12,664 bases of DNA from Clostridiaceae bacterium (GTDB lineage Bacteria; Bacillota; Clostridia; Saccharofermentanales; UBA5734), in contig JAAYBY010000060.1 of the NCBI GenBank assembly GCA_012729935.1, positions 1-12,664 of the forward strand, in the 5' to 3' direction. A model generated the notes under the pieces. That model saw only the letters and a program-made list of their open reading frames with translations, ran no database searches and was not told the DNA's origin. Of this stretch, positions 1-6,716 are shown one piece after another. The first letter of the stretch is position 1, and every line of letters starts with the position of its first letter. The position numbers were made by a program, and so were the translations under genes.

Positions 1-198
1 GCCTTCACGATCCCACGGGAAAACATCATCACTGCAGCCGATCGGCATACCGTTGTATCCGACAGAAACAATTTTATGCTGCTTATTAACGATGCAGGCG
101 CCAACCTGTGTGCTCGGATCTTTGCTGCGTTTCGCAGACAGCAGCGCGATTCCCATAAAATATTCATCCCAGCTGATGTAGTCTTGCCGCTTATTCAT
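1..198 (-). CDS. Deoxycytidylate (dCMP) deaminase, N-terminal part (ComEB-like)
   Basis: This is the first 66 codons of a cytidine/deoxycytidylate deaminase family protein; the rest lies beyond the left edge. The family deaminates dCMP to dUMP in the cytosol, feeding thymidylate synthesis. The visible part begins MNKRQDYISWDEYFMG and holds the family landmarks KRSKDPSTQVGACIV (residues 23-37), GYNGMPIGCSDD (47-58) and PWDREG (61-66). The zinc-binding HAE and PCxxC motifs would follow and are not in the window. The ATG at 198 is preceded by a G-rich run (AGGGGGACGGG) that can serve as RBS. lysA ends 77 bp upstream on the same strand. A promoter candidate lies in that gap, so the gene may have its own promoter, but read-through from lysA is also possible because I see no terminator. 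The family call is secure. The ComEB name is only a Gram-positive analogy. Confidence 0.88.
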   Translation of the reverse strand, partial: MNKRQDYISWDEYFMGIALLSAKRSKDPSTQVGACIVNKQHKIVSVGYNGMPIGCSDDVFPWDREG

Positions 199-230
199 AA
201 GCCCGTCCCCCCTGCCAAACTGTTTACTCC

Positions 231-259
231 ATGATATCAACCTGATTTCTTTAGTTCAA
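231..259 (-). promoter_or_regulatory. Candidate sigma-A promoter for the dCMP deaminase gene
   Basis: On the minus strand, TTGAAC (259-254) is followed after exactly 17 nt by TATCAT (236-231). The -10 box is preceded by TGA, giving a TGn extended -10. The -35 matches 4 of 6 consensus positions and the -10 matches 5 of 6. The element sits wholly inside the lysA-deaminase gap. This is a pattern match only, with no transcript evidence. Confidence 0.5.
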
Positions 260-275
260 TGCCTGATCATCATAT

Positions 276-1532
276 TTAAACATCCAGACATCCCCTGACC
301 AGATCATCAAACGTTTCCCGCCGCCGGATCAGGCTCGCTGACCCATCTTGTCTGATCAGGACTTCTGCCGGTCTCAGGCGGTTGTTATAATTCGAACTCA
401 TCACAAATCCATAGGCACCCGCATCGAGAACAGCCAGAATATCATCGTGCTGCAGCTGCGGCAATGCCCTATTCTTTGCCAGAACATCACCGGTTTCACA
501 AATGTTGCCAACGATTGTCTGTGGCGTTAAATCCCCTGTTTTGAGAGGTTCCCCGCGGCGATACGGCACGATGTCATGCCAGGAATCATATAGCATCGGC
601 CGGGCCAGGACATTGAATCCCAGATCGGTTCCCACATATGCAGTCTCTCCATTGTTCTTATTTGCCTGGACTGTTCCCAGCAATACACCACACTCTGCAA
701 CAATATAACGACCGGGTTCTGTTTTGATCTGAACAGGCTGTCCATAGTCTTTGACAAAAGATTCAATCAAAGGGGTCAGCATCTGGTTCAGGGCGAGAAG
801 ATCCAGCCGTGATTCGCCGGATTGTTTCTGATAGGGAATGCCAAAGCCGCCGCCAAGATCAACGAAACGCAAATCAGGAAACGATAAAGCCAGTTCAAAA
901 AAAACACGGGCGGCATTGATAAATGGTTCTGGTTCCATAAACAGCGATCCGATGTGCTGGTTAAGACCGATAACGGTTAAATGGTGGTTTGCCAGAATTG
1001 AACGTGCTTCATTCAGCTGGTCGGCATTGATGCCGAATTTTGTCTTTTTTCCGGCTGTTATCACTTTCTCATGATGACCGGCACCAATGCCCGGATTCAC
1101 CCGCAAAGCCACATTGGCTCCAGGTGCCAGCCGGCCAAGCCGTTCCAACTGGTCCAGAGAATCAAGGCTTATCGTAATGCCCCTATCAAGAGCAAATAAC
1201 AACTCATCATCCGATACATTATTCGGAATAAAGAAAATCTCTTCCGGTTGATAGCCAGCCCGCTCAAGCACATCGATTTCCCCCGGCGACATCGCATCTG
1301 CCAGAAGTCCTTCCTCGCGGATAATACGGAGCAACGCAGGATTGGCGTTTGCTTTAACAGAGTAGTTCACTTTGAAATTCGGGTAACTCGTTATCGATTG
1401 CATTGCAGAACAACAGGTGCGCAGGATGCGCTCGTTGTAAACATACAGCGGGCTTCCGAATGCCTCAACCAGCGATTGTGGATTCTCCGATCCAAAAAAA
1501 CGTTCGGCTTCGAGAAAATTAATGACTGTCAT
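276..1532 (-). CDS. lysA: Diaminopimelate decarboxylase (LysA)
   Basis: This PLP enzyme decarboxylates meso-diaminopimelate to L-lysine, the last step of lysine synthesis, in the cytosol. Its 418 residues are the usual length. In order: the PLP-lysine motif NYSVKANANP with K60; RVNPGIGAGHH (144-154) and KTKFGI (163-168); QHIGS with H193; the PLP-phosphate loop GGGFG (227-231); EPGRY (272-276); the catalytic-site pair C345-E346 in CETGD; and AGAYG (Y374) with a following NNRLRPAEVL. The barrel motif reads LNQHIGSL rather than the common HxHIGSQ, so it belongs to a somewhat divergent LysA branch. The ATG at 1532 overlaps the stop of the upstream regulator (ATGA), and its RBS (GGGAG about 8 nt upstream) lies inside that gene, so the two are probably translationally coupled. 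No lysine riboswitch or T-box is visible upstream, and no other lysine-pathway gene is in the window. Confidence 0.95.
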   Translation of the reverse strand: MTVINFLEAERFFGSENPQSLVEAFGSPLYVYNERILRTCCSAMQSITSYPNFKVNYSVKANANPALLRIIREEGLLADAMSPGEIDVLERAGYQPEEIFFIPNNVSDDELLFALDRGITISLDSLDQLERLGRLAPGANVALRVNPGIGAGHHEKVITAGKKTKFGINADQLNEARSILANHHLTVIGLNQHIGSLFMEPEPFINAARVFFELALSFPDLRFVDLGGGFGIPYQKQSGESRLDLLALNQMLTPLIESFVKDYGQPVQIKTEPGRYIVAECGVLLGTVQANKNNGETAYVGTDLGFNVLARPMLYDSWHDIVPYRRGEPLKTGDLTPQTIVGNICETGDVLAKNRALPQLQHDDILAVLDAGAYGFVMSSNYNNRLRPAEVLIRQDGSASLIRRRETFDDLVRGCLDV

Positions 1533-2245
1533 GTTGTCTCTCCCTTATCTGGTGGCTGGCTGGTCATACTGATCAACCTGATTTCATTGATCATCGATTC
1601 CTTGAACAGGGAAACGAGCGCCTGATGTCGTGAAAACAGGCAGGTTGACTCACTGTTGCGGCTGATTTCTCCAGTCAGTACCCATTCTGAATCAACAATC
1701 AAGCGGATCTGCCCCTGCTTTTTCTCCGTATAATACACCGTAATGCCCGGCAATTCAAAGGGTGCTTCTGTTATGACCACAACCTTCAATTTTTTCTCAA
1801 TGACGCTTCTCAAATCTTCCAGCACAACCGCCAGTTCTTCCGCTGCCAGTGACAGATAAATACGCTTTTCGGTTTGTCTGATCAGATGGCGCATTTTGTT
1901 GACGATGTTCACCCGCCCTTTGATCGTTAGAAATGGTTCTGCTGCGGCACGCGGGGCAGGCATCCTGTCCTCGATCGATTTCAGTACCGTATCAAAATGC
2001 TGCTTCTTATTCTGACAAAACTCGTCCGCCGGAACAGCGGAATAACGACGCACATCACCGTCAACACAGACAGCACCGCCCTTTTCTGTCAGTCCTGCCA
2101 GTGACAAATAGGCGTTGGATCTGGACATACCGGTCAGTTTTGCCGCCTCATAGCCTGTCAGGCTGCCTTCTGTCGCGAGTAAGATATAGAGCCTGGCCTC
2201 GTGGCGCGTTAGCCCTGTTTCCATTAAATCATCAAGCAGTGACAC
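1529..2245 (-). CDS. TrmB-like winged-helix transcriptional regulator
   Basis: This is a predicted DNA-binding regulator of about 238 residues. An N-terminal winged helix-turn-helix spans about residues 3-70 and includes LTRHEARLYILL, then LTGYEAAKLTGMSRSNAY as recognition region, then GDVRRYSAV as wing. This pattern is typical of the TrmB family, best known for sugar-responsive regulators in archaea. A helical linker follows, then a C-terminal domain (from about residue 105) with alternating strands and helices, such as KRIYLSLAAEEL, KLKVVVITEAP and IRLIVDSEWVLTG, resembling the PLD-like C-terminal fold of such regulators. The start is placed at the GTG at 2245. AAGGAG lies 8 nt upstream, a near-consensus promoter lies just before it, and the protein then begins directly at the wHTH as family members do. 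An ATG at 2263 is the alternative. The stop overlaps lysA. The ligand and target genes are unknown; autoregulation and control of lysA are inferences from layout. Confidence 0.82.
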   Translation of the reverse strand: MSLLDDLMETGLTRHEARLYILLATEGSLTGYEAAKLTGMSRSNAYLSLAGLTEKGGAVCVDGDVRRYSAVPADEFCQNKKQHFDTVLKSIEDRMPAPRAAAEPFLTIKGRVNIVNKMRHLIRQTEKRIYLSLAAEELAVVLEDLRSVIEKKLKVVVITEAPFELPGITVYYTEKKQGQIRLIVDSEWVLTGEISRNSESTCLFSRHQALVSLFKESMINEIRLISMTSQPPDKGETT

Positions 2246-2253
2246 ATCCGGAG

Positions 2254-2259
2254 CTCCTT
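2254..2259 (-). promoter_or_regulatory. RBS that sets the GTG start of the TrmB-like regulator
   Basis: AAGGAG on the minus strand is spaced 8 nt from the GTG at 2245. The upstream ATG at 2263 has only a weak GGG-containing leader (ATCGGGTTAATC), and a further upstream GTG at 2341 lies before the promoter. The GTG at 2245 is therefore the best-supported start. Confidence 0.7.
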
Positions 2260-2296
2260 CCATGATTAACCCGATGTAGTGTTCTCGTTTAGGGAT

Positions 2297-2325
2297 ACTA
2301 TAAATATATCTCTTTATTTTGTCAA
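2297..2325 (-). promoter_or_regulatory. Near-consensus sigma-A promoter of the regulator-lysA unit
   Basis: On the minus strand, TTGACA (2325-2320, 6 of 6) is followed after exactly 17 nt by TATAGT (2302-2297, 5 of 6). The predicted transcription start near 2290 gives a leader of about 45 nt before the GTG at 2245. This short leader has no room for a riboswitch. The promoter lies between the desulfoferrodoxin terminator and the regulator, so the regulator-lysA pair is an independent transcription unit. Confidence 0.75.
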
Positions 2326-2367
2326 ACAACCCGCCTGCCACGCCCTATCAAATGACGTTCAGCGGAT

Positions 2368-2394
2368 AAAAAAAGCTTCGGTTTGAACCGAAGC
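2368..2394 (-). terminator. Intrinsic terminator of the desulfoferrodoxin gene
   Basis: Read on the minus strand, GCTTCGGT pairs with ACCGAAGC as a perfect 8-bp stem with a 4-nt loop (9 bp if the loop shrinks to 2 nt), followed at once by seven T residues. It lies 34 nt past the desulfoferrodoxin stop codon and before the next promoter. The plus-strand reading has only a poor T-tract (CTTTCTTCT), so it is mainly a minus-strand terminator. Confidence 0.88.
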
Positions 2395-2428
2395 CTTTCT
2401 TCTGTTTTCCATTTAAAACCAGATGATG

Positions 2429-2812
2429 TTACTCTACATCCGCTTTCCATAAACCATGCAGATTGCAGTATTCATAGACAACTGCCGCACCTTCTTCGAG
2501 TGTAAAATCAGCTTCAGGTGCCTGGCCCGGCTTCAATGCCACACGCTGGGTTTTATTCGCCTGTGCAACACAAATCCACTGGATATAATGCGCATCTACC
2601 ATCGGATGTGCAACGCTCCCGACCACTACATGAAGTTTATTGCCTTCTCGTGTGCAAACCGGTACATGCTTTTCAGTTGCTGCATCAGTTGTGTTGGCCG
2701 TCAACAGCTTCATCGGTTCACCGCAGCAGACCAGCTCTCCACCACCATCTTCGATCAGTTCAACAAGATTACCGCACACTTCACAACGATAAAAGGATCT
2801 TTCCAATGCCAT
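2429..2812 (-). CDS. dfx: Desulfoferrodoxin (two-iron superoxide reductase)
   Basis: This small cytosolic non-haem iron protein reduces superoxide to hydrogen peroxide without making oxygen, a defence typical of anaerobes. Its 127 residues match the class I (2Fe) family length. The N-terminal desulforedoxin-like domain has the FeCys4 ligands C10, C13, C29 and C30 (CEVC and CC). The C-terminal catalytic domain has the Fe ligands H49, H69, H75, C116 and H119 (EKHVPV, AHPMVDAHYI, CNLHGLWK), with the active-site E47 and K48 also present. All ligand positions match those known for Desulfovibrio-type proteins, so the enzyme looks intact. GGGAGG lies about 8 nt before the ATG. The gene is monocistronic by its own extended -10 promoter and strong terminator, though read-through from yfhO is not excluded. 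Electrons would come from a rubredoxin or similar donor; none is encoded nearby. Confidence 0.96.
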   Translation of the reverse strand: MALERSFYRCEVCGNLVELIEDGGGELVCCGEPMKLLTANTTDAATEKHVPVCTREGNKLHVVVGSVAHPMVDAHYIQWICVAQANKTQRVALKPGQAPEADFTLEEGAAVVYEYCNLHGLWKADVE

Positions 2813-2834
2813 ATCATTTACCTCCCATTGTTTT

Positions 2835-2847
2835 CCGGTCGAACCGG
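2835..2847. repeat. Inverted repeat in the desulfoferrodoxin leader
   Basis: CCGGT, then CGA, then ACCGG: a perfect 5-bp inverted repeat with a 3-nt centre, lying about +4 to +16 from the predicted transcription start and 10-20 nt upstream of the RBS. It has no T-tract on either strand, so it is not an intrinsic terminator for yfhO. It could be an operator or a small 5'-leader hairpin. Confidence 0.4.
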
Positions 2848-2857
2848 TGCTGTTTAC

Positions 2858-2867
2858 ATTATAACAT
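2858..2867 (-). promoter_or_regulatory. TRTG-extended -10 promoter of the desulfoferrodoxin gene
   Basis: The minus strand reads TATGTTATAAT: a perfect TATAAT (2863-2858) preceded by TATGn, the Gram-positive extended -10 motif. The -35 position (CAGGAT) is poor, as is common when the extension is present. The predicted start is near 2851, giving a leader of about 39 nt. Confidence 0.65.
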
Positions 2868-2877
2868 AAAAATCATA

Positions 2878-5688
2878 CTAATCCTGCGCTGTTTCGCCCT
2901 GTTCAGCCTCCGGATCCATGGAAAAGGCGGCTGATGACGGTTCGCCTGAATTTTCTGTCAGCTCGGTTTCTGCCACATCATGCGGATCATCCGGCTCACT
3001 GATCTGCCCAATCGAGACAGGTCGAATCTGATTTGGCTGTCTAAATCCGGACTGTACGATATCCACCTGTCTACGCCGGATCCATCTGGATACCAGCACA
3101 CAGACAATGAGCAATGCCAGCGAGCCAAGACTAATCAGAAGCCCTATAACAAACCAGGGTGGCGAATAACGCATTTCAACGAGATGCGAACCGGCTTCAA
3201 CCGGCAATATAATCAAACCGTCATCCAGGGATGTAAAAGACTGCTCTTCATCATCGATATAAATCGACCATCCCTCATCATAAGATGTAGTCAACAGCAG
3301 AACTCCTGACTCTGAAGCATCCAGTCGACCACTGACAAAGGTATTCTCGAAACGATCAACCACCAGACTTCTGCTCTGCATGATTTCAATGCCCTGTTCA
3401 AAGATCTCCTGGTCGATCGCACAGGCATACAGTTCAAACCGTCCCGTTTCGGGACTGTCTTCTTCAAACGTGACGGTACATTCAAGTGGTATTCCAGCAT
3501 CGATGTGCCCCAGATCAACGACCGTTGATCGTCTTGCGTTGAACTCAATTTTTGTCTCACCAGCCATCACATAACCATGCTTGGCTCTGTTGGCGGTTAC
3601 ATCAAAGTACAGATAAACCTGCTGACTGCGATCATTCTGGATCATCAGGCGCGCCGTCGCTTCTTTATCTGAAACACCTTTCTTGAATCCATAGTGATTG
3701 TTGCTGCTGCTGGTAAATGACATATTGGTCAGCTCGCCCGCCTCAACCAGCAATGTCTTTAGGACATCATCACGTCCTGTTAATATATGAAACAGACGAT
3801 TTTGAGCTGAGAACGGGTCTGACGCCCCGCTTTTCCACTCATTTAACTCGTCAGAACCCAGGACACCGAACGACAGCGCATACGGGTTTTTATAAACACT
3901 GATCTGCTCCGTCGAAGATAATGGTTGAAGCAGTTCGTAAACCTGATTGCCTGATCTGCGAATATAATACTTGATACCAAACAGCGAATCGAGTACCAGT
4001 GTCGATCCTTCGTATTTATAGCTGTTGATGCTGTTGCTGTGGAATCCAAGGTTTTCAAAAAACTTGACAGGTTTAGTCTGCATGGTTGACGCAAAGATTG
4101 AAACCCCGGGGTACTGATACATGAATGGGTCGTTGATTGTTTTCGGGGGGAGAACCTCAGCACGATAGAATCCGCCTTCTTCATTGACTTCGAATTCAGC
4201 AAGCTGCTCACGGATCTGATCGACCTGGACACCGTCCATATACCCTTCCCGGTTGGACATCGATTCCGTGAGATCGATCGTATGCAGCGTCAAAAATGTA
4301 TTGACCATCAGCTCAGCGATCACGACGAAAAGTACGGCGACGGCCAAATCGTGCTGGCTGATATGACGGATCCTGTCTAACGTCAGCACAGCTGCATAAA
4401 TAGCAATAAAGATCAGTGTGACATAGATCGTCTGCAAGGCGATCGGTGTTTCATTCAGTTTTTGTGCCAGCAGCACAGCACCCGCAGCGGCCAGTGCAAA
4501 CCCACCGATCTGCCGTCCTGAAAAGGATTTAAGGCTGAGTAAGGCAGGATACGCCATCGTCAGAATCAGAAAAATATACACAAACGAATTACGGTACGGC
4601 AGCTGATTCGGAAAATGCATGCCATGCCAAAAAAAGTTAAGAATATTGATATTAAAACTAAGGATCAGCGCCAGCATTGCGCCAAGATGCAGGAATTTTG
4701 TTTTGACGGATATGTGTTTTGACAAAAAATACAGTGGAATAAGGATCAGCAGAACAACACCTGCATACATGTTCGGCATACCATCGCGAATTGTCGGCGG
4801 CGTCAGCATAAAATGCTGGCCGATATAGTCAAACAAATCATAATAGTGTGTCAGCTCAGAAGGGATGCTGTCACCGGCAGCGGATGTCAATTTTAGCGAA
4901 AAGTACGTTGGCAAAGACAAGACGGCTGACAATCCGGCACCGATCACCGTAAAAAGAAGTGTACGACCGATAGCGGCAAAAAATAGTTTGGGTCGTGACA
5001 GGCTCTGATACTGGAAGAGGCAGACAAAAAAGTAAATGGCTGTAAAAATACAGGCAAAGAATGCGATGTAGTAGTTGCTGAAAATCAGAAGTCCAAGTGA
5101 AATCGTATAGAGAAGAAACCGTTTGTCGCGAATCAGATAGACCAGGCCGAGGAGCATGAGCGGCATCAGGAAAAGACCGTCAAGCCACATGATATTCCAA
5201 TAATAGGCCAGGGAAAACGATGACAGCGCATACAGTGAGGAAACGGCAACCATGTAGTAATTGCTATGTTTGTAGACACCCTTGAGAAAATAATGGAAAC
5301 AGGCACCCGACAGGCCGATTTTGATAACAATCAGCAGCATAATCGCTTCGGTCAGATATGAAGCCGGAAACAAAATGATGAGCAGGTTCAGAGGGCTGGA
5401 CAGATAATAGGCAAACAGGGCGAAAAAATTAACACCAAGACCGCCGGACCACGAAAACAGCAAGCTGCCGCCTGTCTTGAATTTGTCCTGGAGTTCTGCC
5501 ATAAAGGGTGCATACTGATGGAACAGATCAATAGTCAGGACGTTTCGGTCGGCAATCGGGAAAACGCCACGCGTAAAAAAACCGATCAGCAAAATACCGG
5601 CGGGAATTCCAAAAGACAAAAGTGTCAGCATATTGTTCTGGATACTGCTTTTAAATCGTTGATTCCATGATTTCAAGAGAACAGGCAT
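2878..5688 (-). CDS. YfhO-family polytopic membrane protein (GT-C-like glycosylation factor)
   Basis: This is a 936-residue integral membrane protein of the YfhO family. Family members in Bacillus and Listeria act in lipoteichoic-acid glycosylation, moving sugars from undecaprenyl-phosphate on the outer face of the membrane. About 13-14 hydrophobic segments occupy residues 20-465. The first outside loop holds TIDLFHQYAPF (D54, the likely GT-C acidic residue), then FSWSGGLGVNFFALFAYYLS, both family hallmarks. A large extracytoplasmic beta-rich domain spans about 470-845, followed by a last membrane segment (about 846-868), a basic RWIRRRQ stop-transfer and a 62-residue acidic, probably cytosolic tail. 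AAGGAG lies 8 nt before the ATG at 5688. The SRAP gene ends 88 bp upstream with no terminator between, so co-transcription is plausible. No glycosyltransferase, flippase or teichoic-acid gene is nearby, so the substrate is unknown. The family call is strong; the function is inferred from homologues. Confidence 0.9.
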   Translation of the reverse strand: MPVLLKSWNQRFKSSIQNNMLTLLSFGIPAGILLIGFFTRGVFPIADRNVLTIDLFHQYAPFMAELQDKFKTGGSLLFSWSGGLGVNFFALFAYYLSSPLNLLIILFPASYLTEAIMLLIVIKIGLSGACFHYFLKGVYKHSNYYMVAVSSLYALSSFSLAYYWNIMWLDGLFLMPLMLLGLVYLIRDKRFLLYTISLGLLIFSNYYIAFFACIFTAIYFFVCLFQYQSLSRPKLFFAAIGRTLLFTVIGAGLSAVLSLPTYFSLKLTSAAGDSIPSELTHYYDLFDYIGQHFMLTPPTIRDGMPNMYAGVVLLILIPLYFLSKHISVKTKFLHLGAMLALILSFNINILNFFWHGMHFPNQLPYRNSFVYIFLILTMAYPALLSLKSFSGRQIGGFALAAAGAVLLAQKLNETPIALQTIYVTLIFIAIYAAVLTLDRIRHISQHDLAVAVLFVVIAELMVNTFLTLHTIDLTESMSNREGYMDGVQVDQIREQLAEFEVNEEGGFYRAEVLPPKTINDPFMYQYPGVSIFASTMQTKPVKFFENLGFHSNSINSYKYEGSTLVLDSLFGIKYYIRRSGNQVYELLQPLSSTEQISVYKNPYALSFGVLGSDELNEWKSGASDPFSAQNRLFHILTGRDDVLKTLLVEAGELTNMSFTSSSNNHYGFKKGVSDKEATARLMIQNDRSQQVYLYFDVTANRAKHGYVMAGETKIEFNARRSTVVDLGHIDAGIPLECTVTFEEDSPETGRFELYACAIDQEIFEQGIEIMQSRSLVVDRFENTFVSGRLDASESGVLLLTTSYDEGWSIYIDDEEQSFTSLDDGLIILPVEAGSHLVEMRYSPPWFVIGLLISLGSLALLIVCVLVSRWIRRRQVDIVQSGFRQPNQIRPVSIGQISEPDDPHDVAETELTENSGEPSSAAFSMDPEAEQGETAQD

Positions 5689-5776
5689 TTTTTACTCTCC
5701 TTGGCTGTAACATTTTTGTGTCAGAAGGCTTCATTTTTAGACGGTCAGAACTGCCTACGTGTTCCGAACCATTTTG

Positions 5777-6418
5777 TCAGTCAACCTGAACAGCTGACAG
5801 CATTATATCAACAGGTCTGGACAATATGCGAATCGCCTCTGATTCGTCTTCCAGAAAAGCGCGCACATGGTTTCCCGGTATGATAAGCGGCATTCTGTCA
5901 TGAATTGATTGAACAGACTCATTTGCCTGTGTTGTCAGGATCACAAAACGCATCACCCTATCGCTGGCGTCCTCAGGGTCCGACAACGGTTCCTGTCTGG
6001 CGATTGCCGCCATATAAAACATCTCACTCTGAGGATTATAACACTTCATCTTGATTTTTTTGTTCGATCTTTTATCTGTCCTCCACTCAAAAAATGCATG
6101 AGCCGGTATCAGTAGACGCGCCGTTCTGAGCGGTCGTCTAAAGGTTGGTTTTTCAGCGGCTGTCTCGCTCCTGGCATTAATCAGCAAACCTTTTCCCTGC
6201 GGCTTTTTAAACCCCCAGCGAACAAGTTCAGGAATCAGAACAGATGAATCCTCTGATCGCCGCAGACGAACCGCCGGTACGATCTGACCCGGCGAAATTT
6301 CTCCCAAACGCAGTTCTTTAATCACCTGGCTGTCTTGATAGCGGCGATTAACAGCGTCAATAATCTGCCGTATTTCTGAAAGGGTATCTTCCTGATCGAT
6401 ATAATAACGACCGCACAT
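5777..6418 (-). CDS. SRAP/YedK-type abasic-site DNA-protein crosslinking protein
   Basis: This 213-residue protein belongs to the SOS response-associated peptidase family (YedK/HMCES). The family shields abasic sites in single-stranded DNA by forming a thiazolidine crosslink through its N-terminal cysteine. The start is fixed by chemistry: the ATG at 6418 gives M-C-G-R, so C2 becomes the N-terminus after Met removal. An in-frame ATG at 6529 would bury it. AGGAG lies 7 nt before this ATG. The active-site set is complete: C2, N81 in NARSET (81-86), E111 in FFEW (109-112) and H173 in HDRMP (173-177), with GRYY and VRWGF (66-70) as supporting motifs. The gene diverges from the AbrB-family gene and may be followed by yfhO in one transcript. 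SOS control is common for the family; only an imperfect LexA-like site is visible here. Confidence 0.95.
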   Translation of the reverse strand: MCGRYYIDQEDTLSEIRQIIDAVNRRYQDSQVIKELRLGEISPGQIVPAVRLRRSEDSSVLIPELVRWGFKKPQGKGLLINARSETAAEKPTFRRPLRTARLLIPAHAFFEWRTDKRSNKKIKMKCYNPQSEMFYMAAIARQEPLSDPEDASDRVMRFVILTTQANESVQSIHDRMPLIIPGNHVRAFLEDESEAIRILSRPVDIMLSAVQVD

Positions 6419-6508
6419 GATATAACTCCTGTTCAACTGGCGTTCCTGGAACATGTCTGTCCCGATGACAGCTGAAACACCGGCTGCATACCCGATGCAC
6501 ACGATACT

Positions 6509-6518
6509 TTTATAACAC
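6509..6518 (-). promoter_or_regulatory. Extended -10 promoter of the SRAP gene
   Basis: The minus strand reads TGTGTTATAAA: a -10 box TATAAA (6514-6509) preceded by the TRTGn extension. The -35 region at 17 nt spacing (TGTTCA) is weak. The predicted start is near 6502, giving a leader of about 84 nt that begins downstream of the in-frame ATG at 6529. This also argues against the longer reading of the SRAP protein. Confidence 0.5.
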
Positions 6519-6584
6519 AGAAAGGTCATAATGAACAGGCATACAGTCCGATATAAACAGTACGAAACAGGTTGAATCGTATCT

Positions 6585-6597
6585 GTATCTCAGATAC
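6585..6597. repeat. 13-bp palindrome between two divergent promoters
   Basis: GTATCT-C-AGATAC is a perfect 6+1+6 inverted repeat. It is preceded directly by another GTATCT (6579-6584), making a tandem half-site. It lies upstream of both promoters, about 70 bp from the leftward -10 and 40 bp from the rightward -35. This makes it a candidate binding site for a dimeric regulator of one or both genes. Palindromes of this size can also arise by chance. Confidence 0.4.
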
Positions 6598-6637
6598 CCT
6601 TTTGTAATCATCTGAAATGTCACCATCAGGGAAAATG

Positions 6638-6666
6638 TTTTCATTGATCAGAAATATGGTTATAAT
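6638..6666 (+). promoter_or_regulatory. Candidate sigma-A promoter of the AbrB-family gene
   Basis: TTTTCA (6638-6643, 4 of 6) is followed after 17 nt by a perfect TATAAT (6661-6666). The predicted start is near 6673, giving a leader of about 63 nt that includes the inverted repeat at 6702-6716. Confidence 0.55.
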
Positions 6667-6701
6667 AACGGGAAAATGATTCGTCGGAACACACAGATTC
6701 A

Positions 6702-6716
6702 GATCATCACATGATC
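6702..6716. repeat. Inverted repeat in the AbrB-family gene leader
   Basis: GATCAT-CAC-ATGATC is a perfect 6-bp inverted repeat with a 3-nt centre. It lies a few bases upstream of the GGAG RBS and inside the predicted 5' leader. It could be an operator or a weak leader hairpin; no ligand or regulator can be assigned. Confidence 0.4.

Noticed and set aside
2246..2341. Riboswitch or T-box leader for the regulator-lysA unit
   Set aside because: The predicted leader is only about 45 nt and shows no extended stems or anti-terminator. A lysine riboswitch needs far more sequence.
2835..2847. CCGGT/ACCGG stem as a terminator for yfhO
   Set aside because: No T-tract follows on the minus strand (AAAACAATG), and it lies downstream of the dfx promoter.
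2456..2934. Plus-strand open frames of 137-138 codons opposite the dfx gene
   Set aside because: They lie antisense to a gene with every iron ligand in place, show no known motif and have no RBS or promoter of their own. They are shadow frames.
3291..4232. Minus-strand open frames of 89 and 129 codons inside yfhO, in another frame
   Set aside because: They fall wholly inside the large extracytoplasmic domain of a clear YfhO protein, with no RBS and no domain-like composition.
6419..6529. N-terminal extension of the SRAP protein to the ATG at 6529
   Set aside because: It would bury the catalytic cysteine, which must be residue 2, and it begins upstream of the predicted transcription start. 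The AGGAG is placed for the ATG at 6418.
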